The notes beneath the pieces were generated by a model that saw only the letters and a program-made list of their open reading frames with translations, ran no database searches and had not been told where the DNA came from. A stretch of DNA of 64,000 bases. It comes from Stomoxys calcitrans. Taxonomy: Eukaryota; Arthropoda; Insecta; Diptera; Muscidae. Positions 10,553 through 22,215 of the stretch are shown piece by piece (position 1 is the first letter of the stretch; every line of letters begins with the position of its first letter). The stretch covers positions 157,953,441 through 158,017,440 of the forward strand of contig NC_081553.1 of assembly GCF_963082655.1 (NCBI RefSeq), written 5' to 3'. The translations under genes and the position numbers were made by a program.

Positions 10553-10970
10553 CTCACCGCCTGACGTTTCAAATTTCATTGAAATCGAATGAAAAATGCT
10601 CCTTTTGTGGACTCAATCTCTATTTCGGGAGATCGGTCTATATGTCAGCTATATCCAAATATGGTACGATTAGGACTACATTTAACAAGAGGTCTACTGA
10701 AACTCACTACTTCAAATTTAATCGAAATCGGAAGAAAAATGCTTTAAGGGCTCAATACTTTACACACCCAACAGGGTGTGAGTCCAACCCAAACACAAAG
10801 AGTAAACTCAAATTCATACCTACTTTCCGACGGGAGCAAAAGACAATGGTTTTTGTTCTAAAAATAAACCAGTTGTATTTGTTTACCTTCAGCTGCGCAC
10901 ATTATAAACAAGTGGTTAGCTGAGTAGGTAGCGCATCTGACTAGCAAACGAGAGGCCCCCTGAACATGGG
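10553..10970 (+). repeat. Mini-me-like fragment and tRNA-like segment
   Basis: 10553-10750 has the GGGAGATCGGTCTATATG and AGCTATATCCAAATATGG phrases of the mini-me-like bodies. At 10912-10960 GGTTAGCTGAGTAGGTAGCG resembles a tRNA D-arm/A-box region, but no B box or cloverleaf follows, so it is not a tRNA gene. The 114-codon frame at 10579-10923 is accidental. Duplicated at +4694. Confidence 0.45.
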
Positions 10971-11248
10971 CGGCAAAAAGTAAAGGTGGATGGAAAAATG
11001 TTGAAAAATAAGAGCTTAATTAAAAACAACAATATTTAAATTTAGATTAAACAAAAAAAGCAGCAGCATTTTTTTAATTTAAGTTTTAAGATTCAATTAG
11101 AAATAATATATAATTGAATCTCTTTATACCTGGGACAAATTCGAAATCTAATTGTATCAGATTGTATCCAATTAGTTCTAATTTGGTACAGTTAGATCCA
11201 ATAATATATAACCACTTTTAGGATCCAATTATATCTGAATAGACCTCT

Positions 11249-12600
11249 GTGCTGCAGTACTGGAAAGTGAGCTTTTTAACTCAATCAAAAGTACTTTTCC
11301 TGAGACTTCAAGTCAAGTTGTGTGTTGGTCAGACTCAACCAGCGCACTGCCGTGGATACCAACCAAATTATCACGTTGGCAAACATTCATTTCAAATAGA
11401 GTGGAGAATATACAGAAATTTACCTCCAATTGCACTTGACATGTGCCAACAAATATGAATCCGGCTGATTGGTTGTCCCGTGGTACTGTAATAAATAACA
11501 ACAACAAAGCTTTTGGTATGAAGGCCCTGATTATTTGAAACAAGACCCCAGTTCATGGCTAAATCAACTTCCGCCTATTAAAGAATTTGATACAAAGGAC
11601 GTAAGAGTCACCCTAAACAGGGGGTAATGTAGAAGATACTGAAAGTTTTTGAGAATTTTTGCATGTTTTAATCGATTTATTCACGCAGCTTGTAACCAAA
11701 GCTAACATTATGGTTCCGTCACCACGGAAGAAATGGTTGCCGGACTGCTGAATATTTGCCGAATCATTCGAAATATTTCATTTTCTAATGAGCTGAAGTC
11801 ATTGCACAACAAAAAACCATTATACTGTCGATCGAAATTACAACAGCTATCGCCGTTTATTTGCAACGGAATATTACGAGTAGGCGGAAAACGTAAAAAC
11901 ATCGCTTCCATTTGATGTCAAGCACCCAATTCTTCTATCTGGCAATCACCCATTTGTGAGGACGATCATCTCCCATTTCCACATACAAAATTTGCAAGCC
12001 GGACCACAGAATCAGTTTTGGATCGTCAATCGTAAAAATATAATCAAACAAGTCACCCACCAATGTGCCGTCCAAAAACCGAACAGTAAGTCATGGGATC
12101 GCTTCCAGCAGATCGTGTTGAACAATCATTTCAATTTCTTATCAGTGGTGTGGACTATTGTGGCCCATTTTCAGTAACTTCACGAATTCGAGGCCGCTCA
12201 TATTCTAAAGTTTATGTAGCTGTTTTTATAAGTTTTCAGTAAAGGCAGCGCATTGGAGCTGGTTTCTGAATTGACGTTTTATAGAAGCAAATAGAGAGAT
12301 TCGAGAAATGTTAAAATCATTCGTGACTGATATTCTTTACAAACTGGTAAGTGAAGAATGTCGCCAAGCAATCCATACCTCCCGGGTCACCACACTTTGG
12401 AGGATTGTGGGAGAGTGCTGCAAAGAAAGCAAAATACTACCTCCGTCGCACTATCTCTAACCATATATTGTCACTTGACGAACTCCACTCTGTGTGTTAT
12501 CAAGCCCTCTTTCACCAGACCCCAACGACCTAAGACCATTTTTTAATTGATCGCCCTCTCACAACTATTTCCGAACCATCGCTACATCATGTAAACCCTA
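11249..12600 (+). pseudogene. BEL/Pao retrotransposon pol fragment (copy 1)
   Basis: Broken frames encode, in order, the RNase H region (CWSDSTSALPWI near 11323, then HVPTNMNPADWLSRG ending near 11484), a Tyr/Trp-rich linker, the integrase zinc-finger region, a core-like GVDYCGPFSV segment near 12150, and PPGSPHFGGLWESAAKKAK near 12378. This order is typical of BEL/Pao pol. Breaks include an in-frame TGA at 11437 and several frameshifts between 11600 and 12350. In the zinc finger the second Cys appears replaced (CAVQ). Gag, protease and RT are absent, so it is a dead internal fragment. Confidence 0.85.
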
Positions 12601-12734
12601 TTTCACTGAAAAGATCCTGCTGGGTATTTAATGTGTAGAGTTATGTGTTATCATCGATAAACAAACTAGAATCACCTCTCTTTTAAGTTCTGCTACACAA
12701 AAACCTATACTAAAATGGTGTAGGGTATAAAAAT

Positions 12735-12960
12735 GTAGTTTGTGACACCAGACATCTGCTGATGTCGATGATCTGACTGAATAAATGAAAGCAACGAACC
12801 AGACATGAAAACAACAAGACTCACTCAGCCTTCAACTAACACCACAGCAACAGCTTTGATTTTTATAAGCAACATAGCAAACGAAGAAGTAAAGAAATAA
12901 AGTGAATTGAATTGAAATGTCTTAGATTTCTTAGTGTTTTATTAGCATAGGTTAATAATC
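12735..12960 (+). other. Possible BEL/Pao 3' LTR remnant
   Basis: Downstream of the integrase fragment, TGTGACACCAGACATCTGC begins a stretch with ACTCAGCC, many AAC/CAG phrases and an AATAAAG polyadenylation-like signal near 12896. This resembles an LTR in position and composition. No second LTR exists in the window to confirm it, other than its own tandem duplicate at +4694. Confidence 0.3.
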
Positions 12961-13778
12961 AAAAATTCTGTTTGTATACAAGCTCTTGTTTCATCCATTC
13001 AGTTTGTATTATGACATCATTTGTTTCCTATTTTTCTCCTTTACCAACAATTTAATTCACAATCGACAATAGACAGATCGGGATCCGGCTAACCGCTCGG
13101 TAGAATTTCCTTTCATACAAAATAAGCAGGAAATAGGCTTATTGGTTGAATAAAATACCACTAAAGTTTAAAGTGTATAGATTTAATTGCTATGAAGAAA
13201 CACAACAACAATAAAATACTTCAAATTTATTCAAAATATAAGGAAGCGTGATATTTTTACTAAAACTGATATCTTTCATTACTTAACGCAAAAAAATTAA
13301 ACATTTCAAACATTTTTTAGACAAACAAATCCGTCTTCTTAGGGAAGTAATATTTTTATAGTAAAGGTTTAACCCTCAACAGCCACAATTGAACGTTAGT
13401 AGGTAATTTGCAACTTTTTGATGTAAGAGTCACTTCGTTTGCGGTAAAACCTTTAGGTGCTGCTTCTGTGGTAAAGAATTTCTCTATTATTTAAAATTTA
13501 TTTTAAGTCAAAAATATTTTGTTTACAGCAAATGATGCTTTGTTAAATAAAAAAATTTATTGTTTACTTTGTCTCTTATGTCTCTTCCATTTGTCAGAGA
13601 GTATGAGAGTGCAGAGGCGTACGCTAAAACGTCTTATATTTGATTTGCAGTCTGTATTCGTACCACTACTGTGGAATAAAGTATTATAGCTTAGCGCATT
13701 TGTTTGATATTAATGATATTTCATGCGCGTAGAATTGTCTTAAATAAAAAATATATATTATTTTAAAACTCGTGAAAC
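12961..13778. other. Duplicated spacer, nothing recognised
   Basis: AT-rich. No frame over 60 codons, no inverted-repeat element and no RNA gene seen. Repeated at 17655-18472. Confidence 0.4.
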
Positions 13779-13783
13779 TTGTC

Positions 13784-16700
13784 AAATTTGTCAACGCCGA
13801 CTATATGAAAAATCCGCAATTACTTTTTGGGCAACCCAATAAAAGAATTTTAGAAATAATTTAGAAGAAGATGTTCTACTTTTAGTTCTTATGGTAACAA
13901 ATAGATTTAAATTTCTATATAGATCCAATATGTCCACTAGACCTAACATTTTATATGTGCAAATATTGAACACAAAGTTTCAAAAAATAATGAATGCAAG
14001 CAATTAATTTTTCTGGTGCCTTTGTGGTTGGTGTTTAGTTATGATTTTCCCAATAATTTCCCGCTAGTTTATGGATAAACAAATAAACGTTCCATTGAGG
14101 AATAAGGGGCAAACGTCCCACATATGGATGAGTAGCGTCCTATTTGTGTTAAAGCTCAATAGTAAGAGAACTCCTATATTCTAGCCAGGATTCGAACCCT
14201 AGAGATCAACGTCTAGGCGCACAAGCTTACATCAGCGCTACGGTGCCCTAAATTAAGCAAGCTTCCCCTTAAATGCGTTAACGTTGGCCAACACTGATAT
14301 TGAACTTAAAAATAGAATTAAAACAAATCAAAAAAATGAAATATACAATAGTACTTTTAAAAAAATGTGTATCGAGAACATCAGAAAAAAAATTCTGCGG
14401 TGGTTATTCCCTTCTAATGCTGGCAACATTTGTGAGGTACTATGCCATGTAAAAACTTCCCCCCAAAGAGGTGTCCCACTGCGGCACACCGTTCGGACTC
14501 GGCTATAAAAAGGAGGCCCCTTATTACTGAGCTTAAATTTGAATAAGGCAGCACTCATTGATATGTAAAAAGTTTGCCCCTGATCTTTAACTGAATATTG
14601 TGTATGGAGTTCTGAATTGTCATTTTATTTAAATTCTTAAAATTTGTGGATAAATCATGGCGTCAATTTAATGCGTTTTTTCCTTTTATCAAGTTCGAAT
14701 AGCTGCAACAACTATAAATAAAAAAATTTAGTTTCACGAGTAAAAAAAAATGATATGGCCAGATCGAAATATATCATGGATAAGATAAAGTTGGATCTAA
14801 TTAGGTCCAAATGGATCTGCCATATCCAATTTTATATAATTATATCTGATGCTATATATAACTATATCTGGAAAAAGATATAATTAGACATGGGACCAGA
14901 TATAATTATATCTGCTATCATCTTCTATATATAATTATATTCAAAGAGATATGCTACATCTAACTATATCTGGACTTGGATATAATTGTAATTTTTTTAA
15001 AATTTAATCAATATGTGATTGTTGCTGTTAACAATTGTTAATATATGATATATGGGGGTGTTATTTTCTAAATGTAATATGATTACAGAATGTAAAAGAT
15101 TAAAAATAGTTTTAATTACATTTGCACATTCCGCCAATTTAAGGTTGTTAATTATTTTTCTTCCAAAGTTTTATTTTCCATTGACGCTCTGTGCTAAAAA
15201 TTCATTATGAGATTCAAAAGGAACAGCAGATATTGCCCATAAAAGCCTCACCGCCTGACGTTTCAAATTTCATTGAAATCGAATGAAAAATGCTCCTTTT
15301 GTGGACTCAATCTCTATTTCGCGAGATCGGTCTATATGTCAGCTATATCCAAATATGGTACGATTAGGACTACATTTAACAAGAGGTCTACTGAAACTCA
15401 CTACTTCAAATTTAATCGAAATCGGAAGAAAAATGCTTTAAGGGCTCAATACTTTACACACCCAACAGGGTGTGAGTCCAACCCAAACACAAAGAGTAAA
15501 CTCAAATTCATACCTACTTTCCGACGGGAGCAAAAGACAATGGTTTTTGTTCTAAAAATAAACCAGTTGTATTTGTTTACCTTCAGCTGCGCACATTATA
15601 AACAAGTGGTTAGCTGAGTAGGTAGCGCATCTGACTAGCAAACGAGAGGCCCCCTGAACATGGGCGGCAAAAAGTAAAGGTGGATGGAAAAATGTTGAAA
15701 AATAAGAGCTTAATTAAAAACAACAATATTTAAATTTAGATTAAACAAAAAAAGCAGCAGCATTTTTTTAATTTAAGTTTTAAGATTCAATTAGAAATAA
15801 TATATAATTGAATCTCTTTATACCTGGGACAAATTCGAAATCTAATTGTATCAGATTGTATCCAATTAGTTCTAATTTGGTACAGTTAGATCCAATAATA
15901 TATAACCACTTTTAGGATCCAATTATATCTGAATAGACCTCTGTGCTGCAGTACTGGAAAGTGAGCTTTTTAACTCAATCAAAAGTACTTTTCCTGAGAC
16001 TTCAAGTCAAGTTGTGTGTTGGTCAGACTCAACCAGCGCACTGCCGTGGATACCAACCAAATTATCACGTTGGCAAACATTCATTTCAAATAGAGTGGAG
16101 AATATACAGAAATTTACCTCCAATTGCACTTGACATGTGCCAACAAATATGAATCCGGCTGATTGGTTGTCCCGTGGTACTGTAATAAATAACAACAACA
16201 AAGCTTTTGGTATGAAGGCCCTGATTATTTGAAACAAGACCCCAGTTCATGGCTAAATCAACTTCCGCCTATTAAAGAATTTGATACAAAGGACGTAAGA
16301 GTCACCCTAAACAGGGGGTAATGTAGAAGATACTGAAAGTTTTTGAGAATTTTTGCATGTTTTAATCGATTTATTCACGCAGCTTGTAACCAAAGCTAAC
16401 ATTATGGTTCCGTCACCACGGAAGAAATGGTTGCCGGACTGCTGAATATTTGCCGAATCATTCGAAATATTTCATTTTCTAATGAGCTGAAGTCATTGCA
16501 CAACAAAAAACCATTATACTGTCGATCGAAATTACAACAGCTATCGCCGTTTATTTGCAACGGAATATTACGAGTAGGCGGAAAACGTAAAAACATCGCT
16601 TCCATTTGATGTCAAGCACCCAATTCTTCTATCTGGCAATCACCCATTTGTGAGGACGATCATCTCCCATTTCCACATACAAAATTTGCAAGCCGGACCA

Positions 16701-18472
16701 CAGAATCAGTTTTGGATCGTCAATCGTAAAAATATAATCAAACAAGTCACCCACCAATGTGCCGTCCAAAAACCGAACAGTAAGTCATGGGATCGCTTCC
16801 AGCAGATCGTGTTGAACGATCATTTCAATTTCTTATCAGTGGTGTGGACTATTGTGGCCCATTTTCAGTAACTTCACGAATTCGAGGCCGCTCATATTCT
16901 AAAGTTTATGTAGCTGTTTTTATAAGTTTTCAGTAAAGGCAGCGCATTGGAGCTGGTTTCTGAATTGACGTTTTATAGAAGCAAATAGAGAGATTCGAGA
17001 AATGTTAAAATCATTCGTGACTGATATTCTTTACAAACTGGTAAGTGAAGAATGTCGCCAAGCAATCCATACCTCCCGGGTCACCACACTTTGGAGGATT
17101 GTGGGAGAGTGCTGCAAAGAAAGCAAAATACTACCTCCGTCGCACTATCTCTAACCATATATTGTCACTTGACGAACTCCACTCTGTGTGTTATCAAGCC
17201 CTCTTTCACCAGACCCCAACGACCTAAGACCATTTTTTAATTGATCGCCCTCTCACAACTATTTCCGAACCATCGCTACATCATGTAAACCCTATTTCAC
17301 TGAAAAGATCCTGCTGGGTATTTAATGTGTAGAGTTATGTGTTATCATCGATAAACAAACTAGAATCACCTCTCTTTTAAGTTCTGCTACACAAAAACCT
17401 ATACTAAAATGGTGTAGGGTATAAAAATGTAGTTTGTGACACCAGACATCTGCTGATGTCGATGATCTGACTGAATAAATGAAAGCAACGAACCAGACAT
17501 GAAAACAACAAGACTCACTCAGCCTTCAACTAACACCACAGCAACAGCTTTGATTTTTATAAGCAACATAGCAAACGAAGAAGTAAAGAAATAAAGTGAA
17601 TTGAATTGAAATGTCTTAGATTTCTTAGTGTTTTATTAGCATAGGTTAATAATCAAAAATTCTGTTTGTATACAAGCTCTTGTTTCATCCATTCAGTTTG
17701 TATTATGACATCATTTGTTTCCTATTTTTCTCCTTTACCAACAATTTAATTCACAATCGACAATAGACAGATCGGGATCCGGCTAACCGCTCGGTAGAAT
17801 TTCCTTTCATACAAAATAAGCAGGAAATAGGCTTATTGGTTGAATAAAATACCACTAAAGTTTAAAGTGTATAGATTTAATTGCTATGAAGAAACACAAC
17901 AACAAGAAAATACTTCAAATTTATTCAAAATATAAGGAAGCGTGATATTTTTACTAAAACTGATATCTTTCATTACTTAACGCAAAAAAATTAAACATTT
18001 CAAACATTTTTTAGACAAACAAATCCGTCTTCTTAGGGAAGTAATATTTTTATAGTAAAGGTTTAACCCTCAACAGCCACAATTGAACGTTAGTAGGTAA
18101 TTTGCAACTTTTTGATGTAAGAGTCACTTCGTTTGCGGTAAAACCTTTAGGTGCTGCTTCTGTGGTAAAGAATTTCTCTATTATTTAAAATTTATTTTAA
18201 GTCAAAAATATTTTGTTTACAGCAAATGATGCTTTGTTAAATAAAAAAATTTATTGTTTACTTTGTCTCTTATGTCTCTTCCATTTGTCAGAGAGTATGA
18301 GAGTGCAGAGGCGTACGCTAAAACGTCTTATATTTGATTTGCAGTCTGTATTCGTACCACTACTGTGGAATAAAGTATTATAGCTTAGCGCATTTGTTTG
18401 ATATTAATGATATTTCATGCGCGTAGAATTGTCTTAAATAAAAAATATATATTATTTTAAAACTCGTGAAAC
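13784..18472 (+). repeat. 4.69-kb tandem duplication, copy 2
   Basis: Direct copy of 9090-13778. Its contents repeat at +4694: mariner MITE end at 13784-13838, SINEs at 14088-14248 and 14374-14599, palindrome block at 14762-15004, and BEL/Pao relic at 15943-17294. The copies are joined by five bases, TTGTC, at 13779-13783. The sequence after 18472 (CTAGATGTAAATGCCC) is unique. Confidence 0.95.
15943..17294 (+). pseudogene. BEL/Pao retrotransposon pol fragment (copy 2)
   Basis: Same RNase H to integrase remnant as at 11249-12600 and with the same disabling TGA and frameshifts, so the damage predates the tandem duplication. One visible difference is an AAT to GAT change (Asn to Asp) near 16820. 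Confidence 0.85.
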
Positions 18473-18489
18473 CTAGATGTAAATGCCCA

Positions 18490-19240
18490 AGCCATAAAAA
18501 CAAATACCGGTATTACAGAAATATTTGTTGAAAAAATAGGTTGAACATATATTTTAAAATTATTTAAGATACTAGGTAGTGTGATATTTTAATAAAAGTT
18601 GTGTTTTATATTATTACTGTATCATACAGTGCACTTTTTATGAAGATGACATCTATTCAGGACAACGAAGTTTTGGATAAATTGCCAGTGCAGGTTTATG
18701 AAGAAAACCTGCTGCCAGGATTGCCATGACATGTTTTTCACAAATAAGTGTGCCCACGTGTAGAAACCTGCATTGTGAATGGTAAAAAAATTCGAACCAA
18801 TTATATATGCGTGCACAAATTTTAATAAATTTTGTTTGACTGCTATGCCCACGCATGCTTTGCATATTTTAGTTATAAATTTTTCAAATATTGGCACTTT
18901 CTTCCTCGTATTGTTTTGGCAGGATGGCTTGCACTGGAAAGTTTTTTTTGCGTTATATTTTTGCCCTTCACCGCTTATCTATCAGTACTAAAATAAAACA
19001 CAGTAAATAATAATGGATAATTTTCATTACACATCAGCTATCAATAGAATTCTGAAGTTGCCTGAAATACAGAACAAAGCATTTTTAATCCTAGATGCAA
19101 ACGTTATATGAGCCTAAAATAACATTTATTTTGAAAAAAACAAAGTGTCCCAACACTGACGCCATTGTCGTAGTTCCAAATAATCCTGTATTCACAGTTT
19201 TTTTATATTGTTATACATTATTTGTATAAGGTTAATATTA
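18490..19240 (+). repeat. Scaffold repeat, unit 3, split by an insertion
   Basis: AAGATACTAGGTAGTGTGAT with the core at 18579 is cut after TTTTAATAA. The unit resumes at 19005 with AATAATGGATAATTTTCATT, then GTTGCCTGAAAT near 19061, AACAAAGTGTCCCAACAC near 19139 and GCCATTGTCGTAG near 19162. The two halves are separated exactly by the 403-bp element at 18600-19002. Confidence 0.8.
18600..19002. mobile_element. MITE kappa (403 bp) inside a scaffold unit
   Basis: Left end TGTGTTTTATATTATTACT and the reverse complement of the right end, TGTGTTTTATTTTAGTACT, match at 17 of 19 positions. It interrupts scaffold unit 3. A second left end is at 28203 and an internal fragment at 47640-47715 (TTTTTCACAAATAAGTGTG). 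The frames within it on both strands show no domain. The target-site duplication is unclear. Confidence 0.75.
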
Positions 19241-19924
19241 TTCAATTGGCGTTAATGCAATTTAGACATGTGTACGGTTAAAAATTTTGGCGCACTGCAT
19301 TCTAATATTTTTAACCAACACCTAAAAAGTAGAAAATAAATACATTTCGCATTTCTGTTTTAAAAGTTTCTATGCGCGCTCAAGAGGTCAAACCGGTCAT
19401 ATTAGCCCATTTTCTTTAAACTCTGCTCTTTCCTTTTAAATATTTTGCAAACAGAAAAAAATAACTTAAATATAGTAGTTTTAATGTTATATGCCCATAT
19501 TTACAAAATTAATGCAGCCTTGAAGTAGAGAGATATCCTTTATAGAACTGTAAAATAAACCTACTTTACACCTGCATTAATATTTATGAATACCGGTTAT
19601 AGCCGTCACCCTATATCTCAGTCTGTGTTAACAAAGGGGGCCATCAACAACTGAACGCTCATGTCCTCCACTATAAATGTTAAAAACATTTCGAAGCGAT
19701 CAGACTGTTTGAGGCCGGTACTGTGTTTGTAACGATTACTTCTTTGGAACACTCCAGAGATGGTCTGATGGAAACTCCGACGTATATGACATACATTTCC
19801 GTCTTATAATACATATGTCATAAACCTATCAAAAAAACAGTTTTTAATGTATTGTAAAATAATTATGAAATCGTACAATTAGTTTCAAGTTTTGTGAATT
19901 TATGTATATGGCAACACTGGTTTA
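19241..19924. other. Interval with a decayed lambda-element end
   Basis: GCGCACTGCATTCTAA near 19290 is the closing block of a scaffold unit. Around 19535-19590, AAATAAACCTACTTTACACC and TTATGAATACCGG match the right end of the 1.47-kb element at 31069-32541. The rest is unassigned AT-rich sequence. Confidence 0.45.
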
Positions 19925-20080
19925 AAGGTTAGAACGTGCTCTTTTAACCGAAAACGTCTGACTTTCAATCCTGGCGAGAACATCAACATCCTTTTGTACC
20001 TCACTAAAACATACTGACGGCATTTGTGAATATCTTAACATGGTCAAACTGCTCCGGAAGTCACAGCGCTGTTTATAAAT
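19925..20080 (+). mobile_element. Degenerate tRNA-derived SINE-like segment
   Basis: AAAGGTTAGAACGTGC resembles the A-box region and CTTTCAATCCTGGCGAGA the B-box region of the SINEs here. The body is barely recognisable. Confidence 0.4.
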
Positions 20081-20104
20081 AGATTTAATGTAAGAACTTT
20101 TGTT

Positions 20105-20304
20105 TTGTTATCAAATTTAATATTTTGGAAAATTTATATAGGTGCTATAGCAACAACAAAAAATCTAAAACAATCATATGTTGTCGAAACTAAACAAGAT
20201 CGGGAGAAATTTCGAGGTTTATGGCGTTTACTACATTTTATACATGTAAGTGACGTTTTCGACCTTTACAACTTTTTGACACTCGAAATCCTAAAAAACC
20301 GTCT
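20105..20304. other. Unassigned spacer
   Basis: The 107-codon frame starting at 20105 runs into the antisense of the next SINE and has no domain. Confidence 0.35.
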
Positions 20305-20515
20305 CTGGGGGCCTCCTTTTATAACCATGTCCGAAAGGCGTGCCGCTTACCTCTTTGTGGAGAAGTTTTTACATGGCATAGTACCTCGCAAAATGTTGCC
20401 AGTATTAGACGGGGATAACCACCGATAAAAAATTTCTTGTGTTCACACCAGGGTTCAAGCCCAGGTGTTCAGCGTTAAAGGTGGATATGCTAAACTCTGC
20501 TCTACCGTGGTTTCC
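20305..20515 (-). mobile_element. tRNA-derived SINE
   Basis: Minus-strand head with a B-box form GGGTTCAAGCCC-like region near 20450-20465 (one step off the consensus) and A-box region near 20500, followed by the body CAACATTTTGCGAGGTACTA and a GTTCGGACATGG-like segment. The 3' end is truncated near 20305. Confidence 0.75.
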
Positions 20516-20554
20516 GGCTACAACTTCATTAGCTTATCAAATCAAAATTTCAAA

Positions 20555-20857
20555 TTGTGCCCATGAACATTCCACTAAGGAACAGGGGCAAACTTCTCAC
20601 ATATCAATGAGTTCAAGCTCCGATTCAAGTTCAAGCTCAATGATAAGGGGCCTCCATTTTATAGCCGAGTCCGAACGGCGTACCGCAGTGCGACACCTCT
20701 TTGGAAAGAAGTTTTACATGACAAAGTACCTCACAAATGTTGCCAGCATTAGGAGGGGAAAACCACCGCTGAACATTTTTTTATGGTCTCGCCAGGATTC
20801 GAACCCAGGCGTACAGCGTCATAGGCAGACATGCTAACCTCTGCGCTACGGTGGCGT
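20555..20857 (-). mobile_element. tRNA-derived SINE, best full-length copy
   Basis: About 300 bp on the minus strand. The A-box region TAGCGCAGAGGTTAGC lies near 20835-20850 and a perfect B box GGTTCGAATCC at 20795-20805. The body includes GTGCCGCACT-type and CAACATTTGTGAGGTACTTT phrases. The 3' end has ATCAATGAGTTC and GGGGCAAAC near 20590, then a CATTCCACT... tail. A short CAAGTTCAAGCTC duplication is visible near 20615-20640. It is the best preserved SINE in the window and the reference for the fragments. Confidence 0.9.
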
Positions 20858-21284
20858 CCAAGCTTATCAAATCGGATTGTTAAAATGTTTAATCGGGATA
20901 TCGTATCAGTGTAAATAGTCCGAAATAGCCCTTATTGTAGTTTAACTTACGAACAAAAATGTTTATTTGTAGATACGGAAATTGATATTTCAAAGTACTA
21001 TATTAAATTATTATATTAAATATATACTATATTAAATTTTCACAGGTGAAACACACAGGTGAATAATCGTTTGCGGCTATTAAAACACTTTTGCCATTAA
21101 AGAGTTTTTGGTTTTACAACAAAAGAAATAAATAAAGGAAGTAAGTATTTAGTTACAAAGTTAGTATGTTGTGTGTGAGAATGTATCTATACCAGTGACG
21201 AGCACACAATTGCAATTATGTACAACCCAATTGGACTATGTTCATGTACATTCACAGTAATGGGATTATGTTCATATGCATTCG

Positions 21285-21567
21285 TTCCCGATGCCGTTAC
21301 CGAAAATTTCGCTTGCAGGTACGCAGCAAATGAAATTTTCTTTGCGTAACAGGGTGAAATAGAAGGCATTGGAGATTTTTTTCTTGCAATTACGAATGAA
21401 AATTTGTTTTGATACACCCATGCAACATGAACGTTTTAGTACATACATATGTACTTTTTAATCCAAAAATTATTAAAATTCGGCCAAAACTATTAATCGA
21501 TGTTTGTCGCCAACTTAAATTCTACACAACTATTTTTCAGTGGCGACATAAATGCCTTGGCTGCTTA
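21285..21567 (-). mobile_element. Alpha MITE, truncated copy A
   Basis: Contains the family phrases ACCGAAAATTTCGCTTGCAG, TTTGCGTAACAGGGTGA, CAATTACGAATGAAAAT, CAACATGAA and CAGTGGCGACATAAATG. It ends in GGCTGCTTAAAG, close to the TTAA terminus. The first end is missing. Confidence 0.8.
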
Positions 21568-22089
21568 AAGTGTGGGTATTAAAATTTTCTACTTGTTTTA
21601 TGATATTTTTTATATATTGTATATGCCATATTAGGTAAATTTGCGTACATTTCCCGTAAACATTTGCCAGTAAAAATGTGCAGGAGCTAATTTTACTCTC
21701 TTTAAAAAATTTGCCAGCAAAAGTACAAGAACGACTTCCAGTAGAACTTTGGAGAACAACAGCTGTTGAGCTGAAATTGCCATTCGATTTGATTAATTTT
21801 ATGTACCAGAATAATGGTTGTTGCGTTGACTCTTGTTAAATTTTCGTCTATGTAACTTCTATTACCAGGGATATCGTAGTTCCAATCGGTTCTATCAGGA
21901 ACAGCGGCTGGGGCAGGGTGTAATCCACACTGCCTGGAACATCGAGCATTATATCAAGACCAGCGTTGGGAGAAAGACCTTCGACCGGTCTAAACCATAT
22001 TTGGCACGGACTTCAAAGAGTAAAACACAGATCACATTAGGATATCACGCAATCTAGACCATACACCACGCGCATATGGGGGTCTTTAC
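21568..22089. other. Unassigned interval
   Basis: A 74-codon frame at 21833-22057 gives no recognisable domain. The stretch 21900-22090 is less AT-rich (CTGGGGCAGGGTG) and leads into a mini-me tail, so it may be the body of that element. Confidence 0.35.
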
Positions 22090-22215
22090 ACCACTCACTG
22101 TGCCAAATGCCAGCTCAAAAGGCTGTAGTGTGATTACAAGAGACAGACCACTGACATAGATAAATGGCCTTAGAATTTCACGATGATCAAGTATGTATAT
22201 ATATTTTATTTTTTT
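22090..22215 (+). repeat. Mini-me-like 3' tail fragment
   Basis: GGCTGTAGTGTGATTACAAG, then AGACAGACC, then ATTTCACGATGATCAAG and TATATATATTTT. This matches the 3' region of the element at 33606-34545 (GACTGTAGCGTGATTTC, GATCAAGAATATATAT). Confidence 0.65.

Larger units (their letters stand above)
9090..13778 (+). repeat. 4.69-kb tandem duplication, copy 1
   Basis: Positions 9090-13778 match 13784-18472 at a constant offset of 4694 bp. I noticed only about six substitutions, for example near 9436/14130, 9460/14154, 10640/15334, 12127/16821 and 13213/17907. That is about 99.9% identity by eye. The left edge lies inside the mariner MITE at 8909-9145, so copy 2 has only the last 55 bp of that MITE. 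Contents: two SINE pieces, a palindromic AT block, a mini-me fragment and a dead BEL/Pao fragment. An assembly artefact is possible. Confidence 0.95.

Noticed and set aside
10579..10923. A 114-codon plus frame, present again at 15273-15617, as a duplicated gene
   Set aside because: It lies over a mini-me-like fragment and a tRNA-like segment, has no domain, and its conservation is explained by the young tandem duplication.
10912..10960. A tRNA gene at GGTAGCGCATCTGACTAGC
   Set aside because: A D-arm-like region is present but no convincing T-arm/B box or acceptor stem.
9090..18472. The tandem duplicates as two LTRs of one large element
   Set aside because: 4.69 kb is far too long, they directly abut with five bases between, and they contain internal pol sequence.
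20795..20857. A tRNA gene, because of the perfect B box GGTTCGAATCC
   Set aside because: No cloverleaf can be closed and the segment continues into a SINE body shared with other copies.
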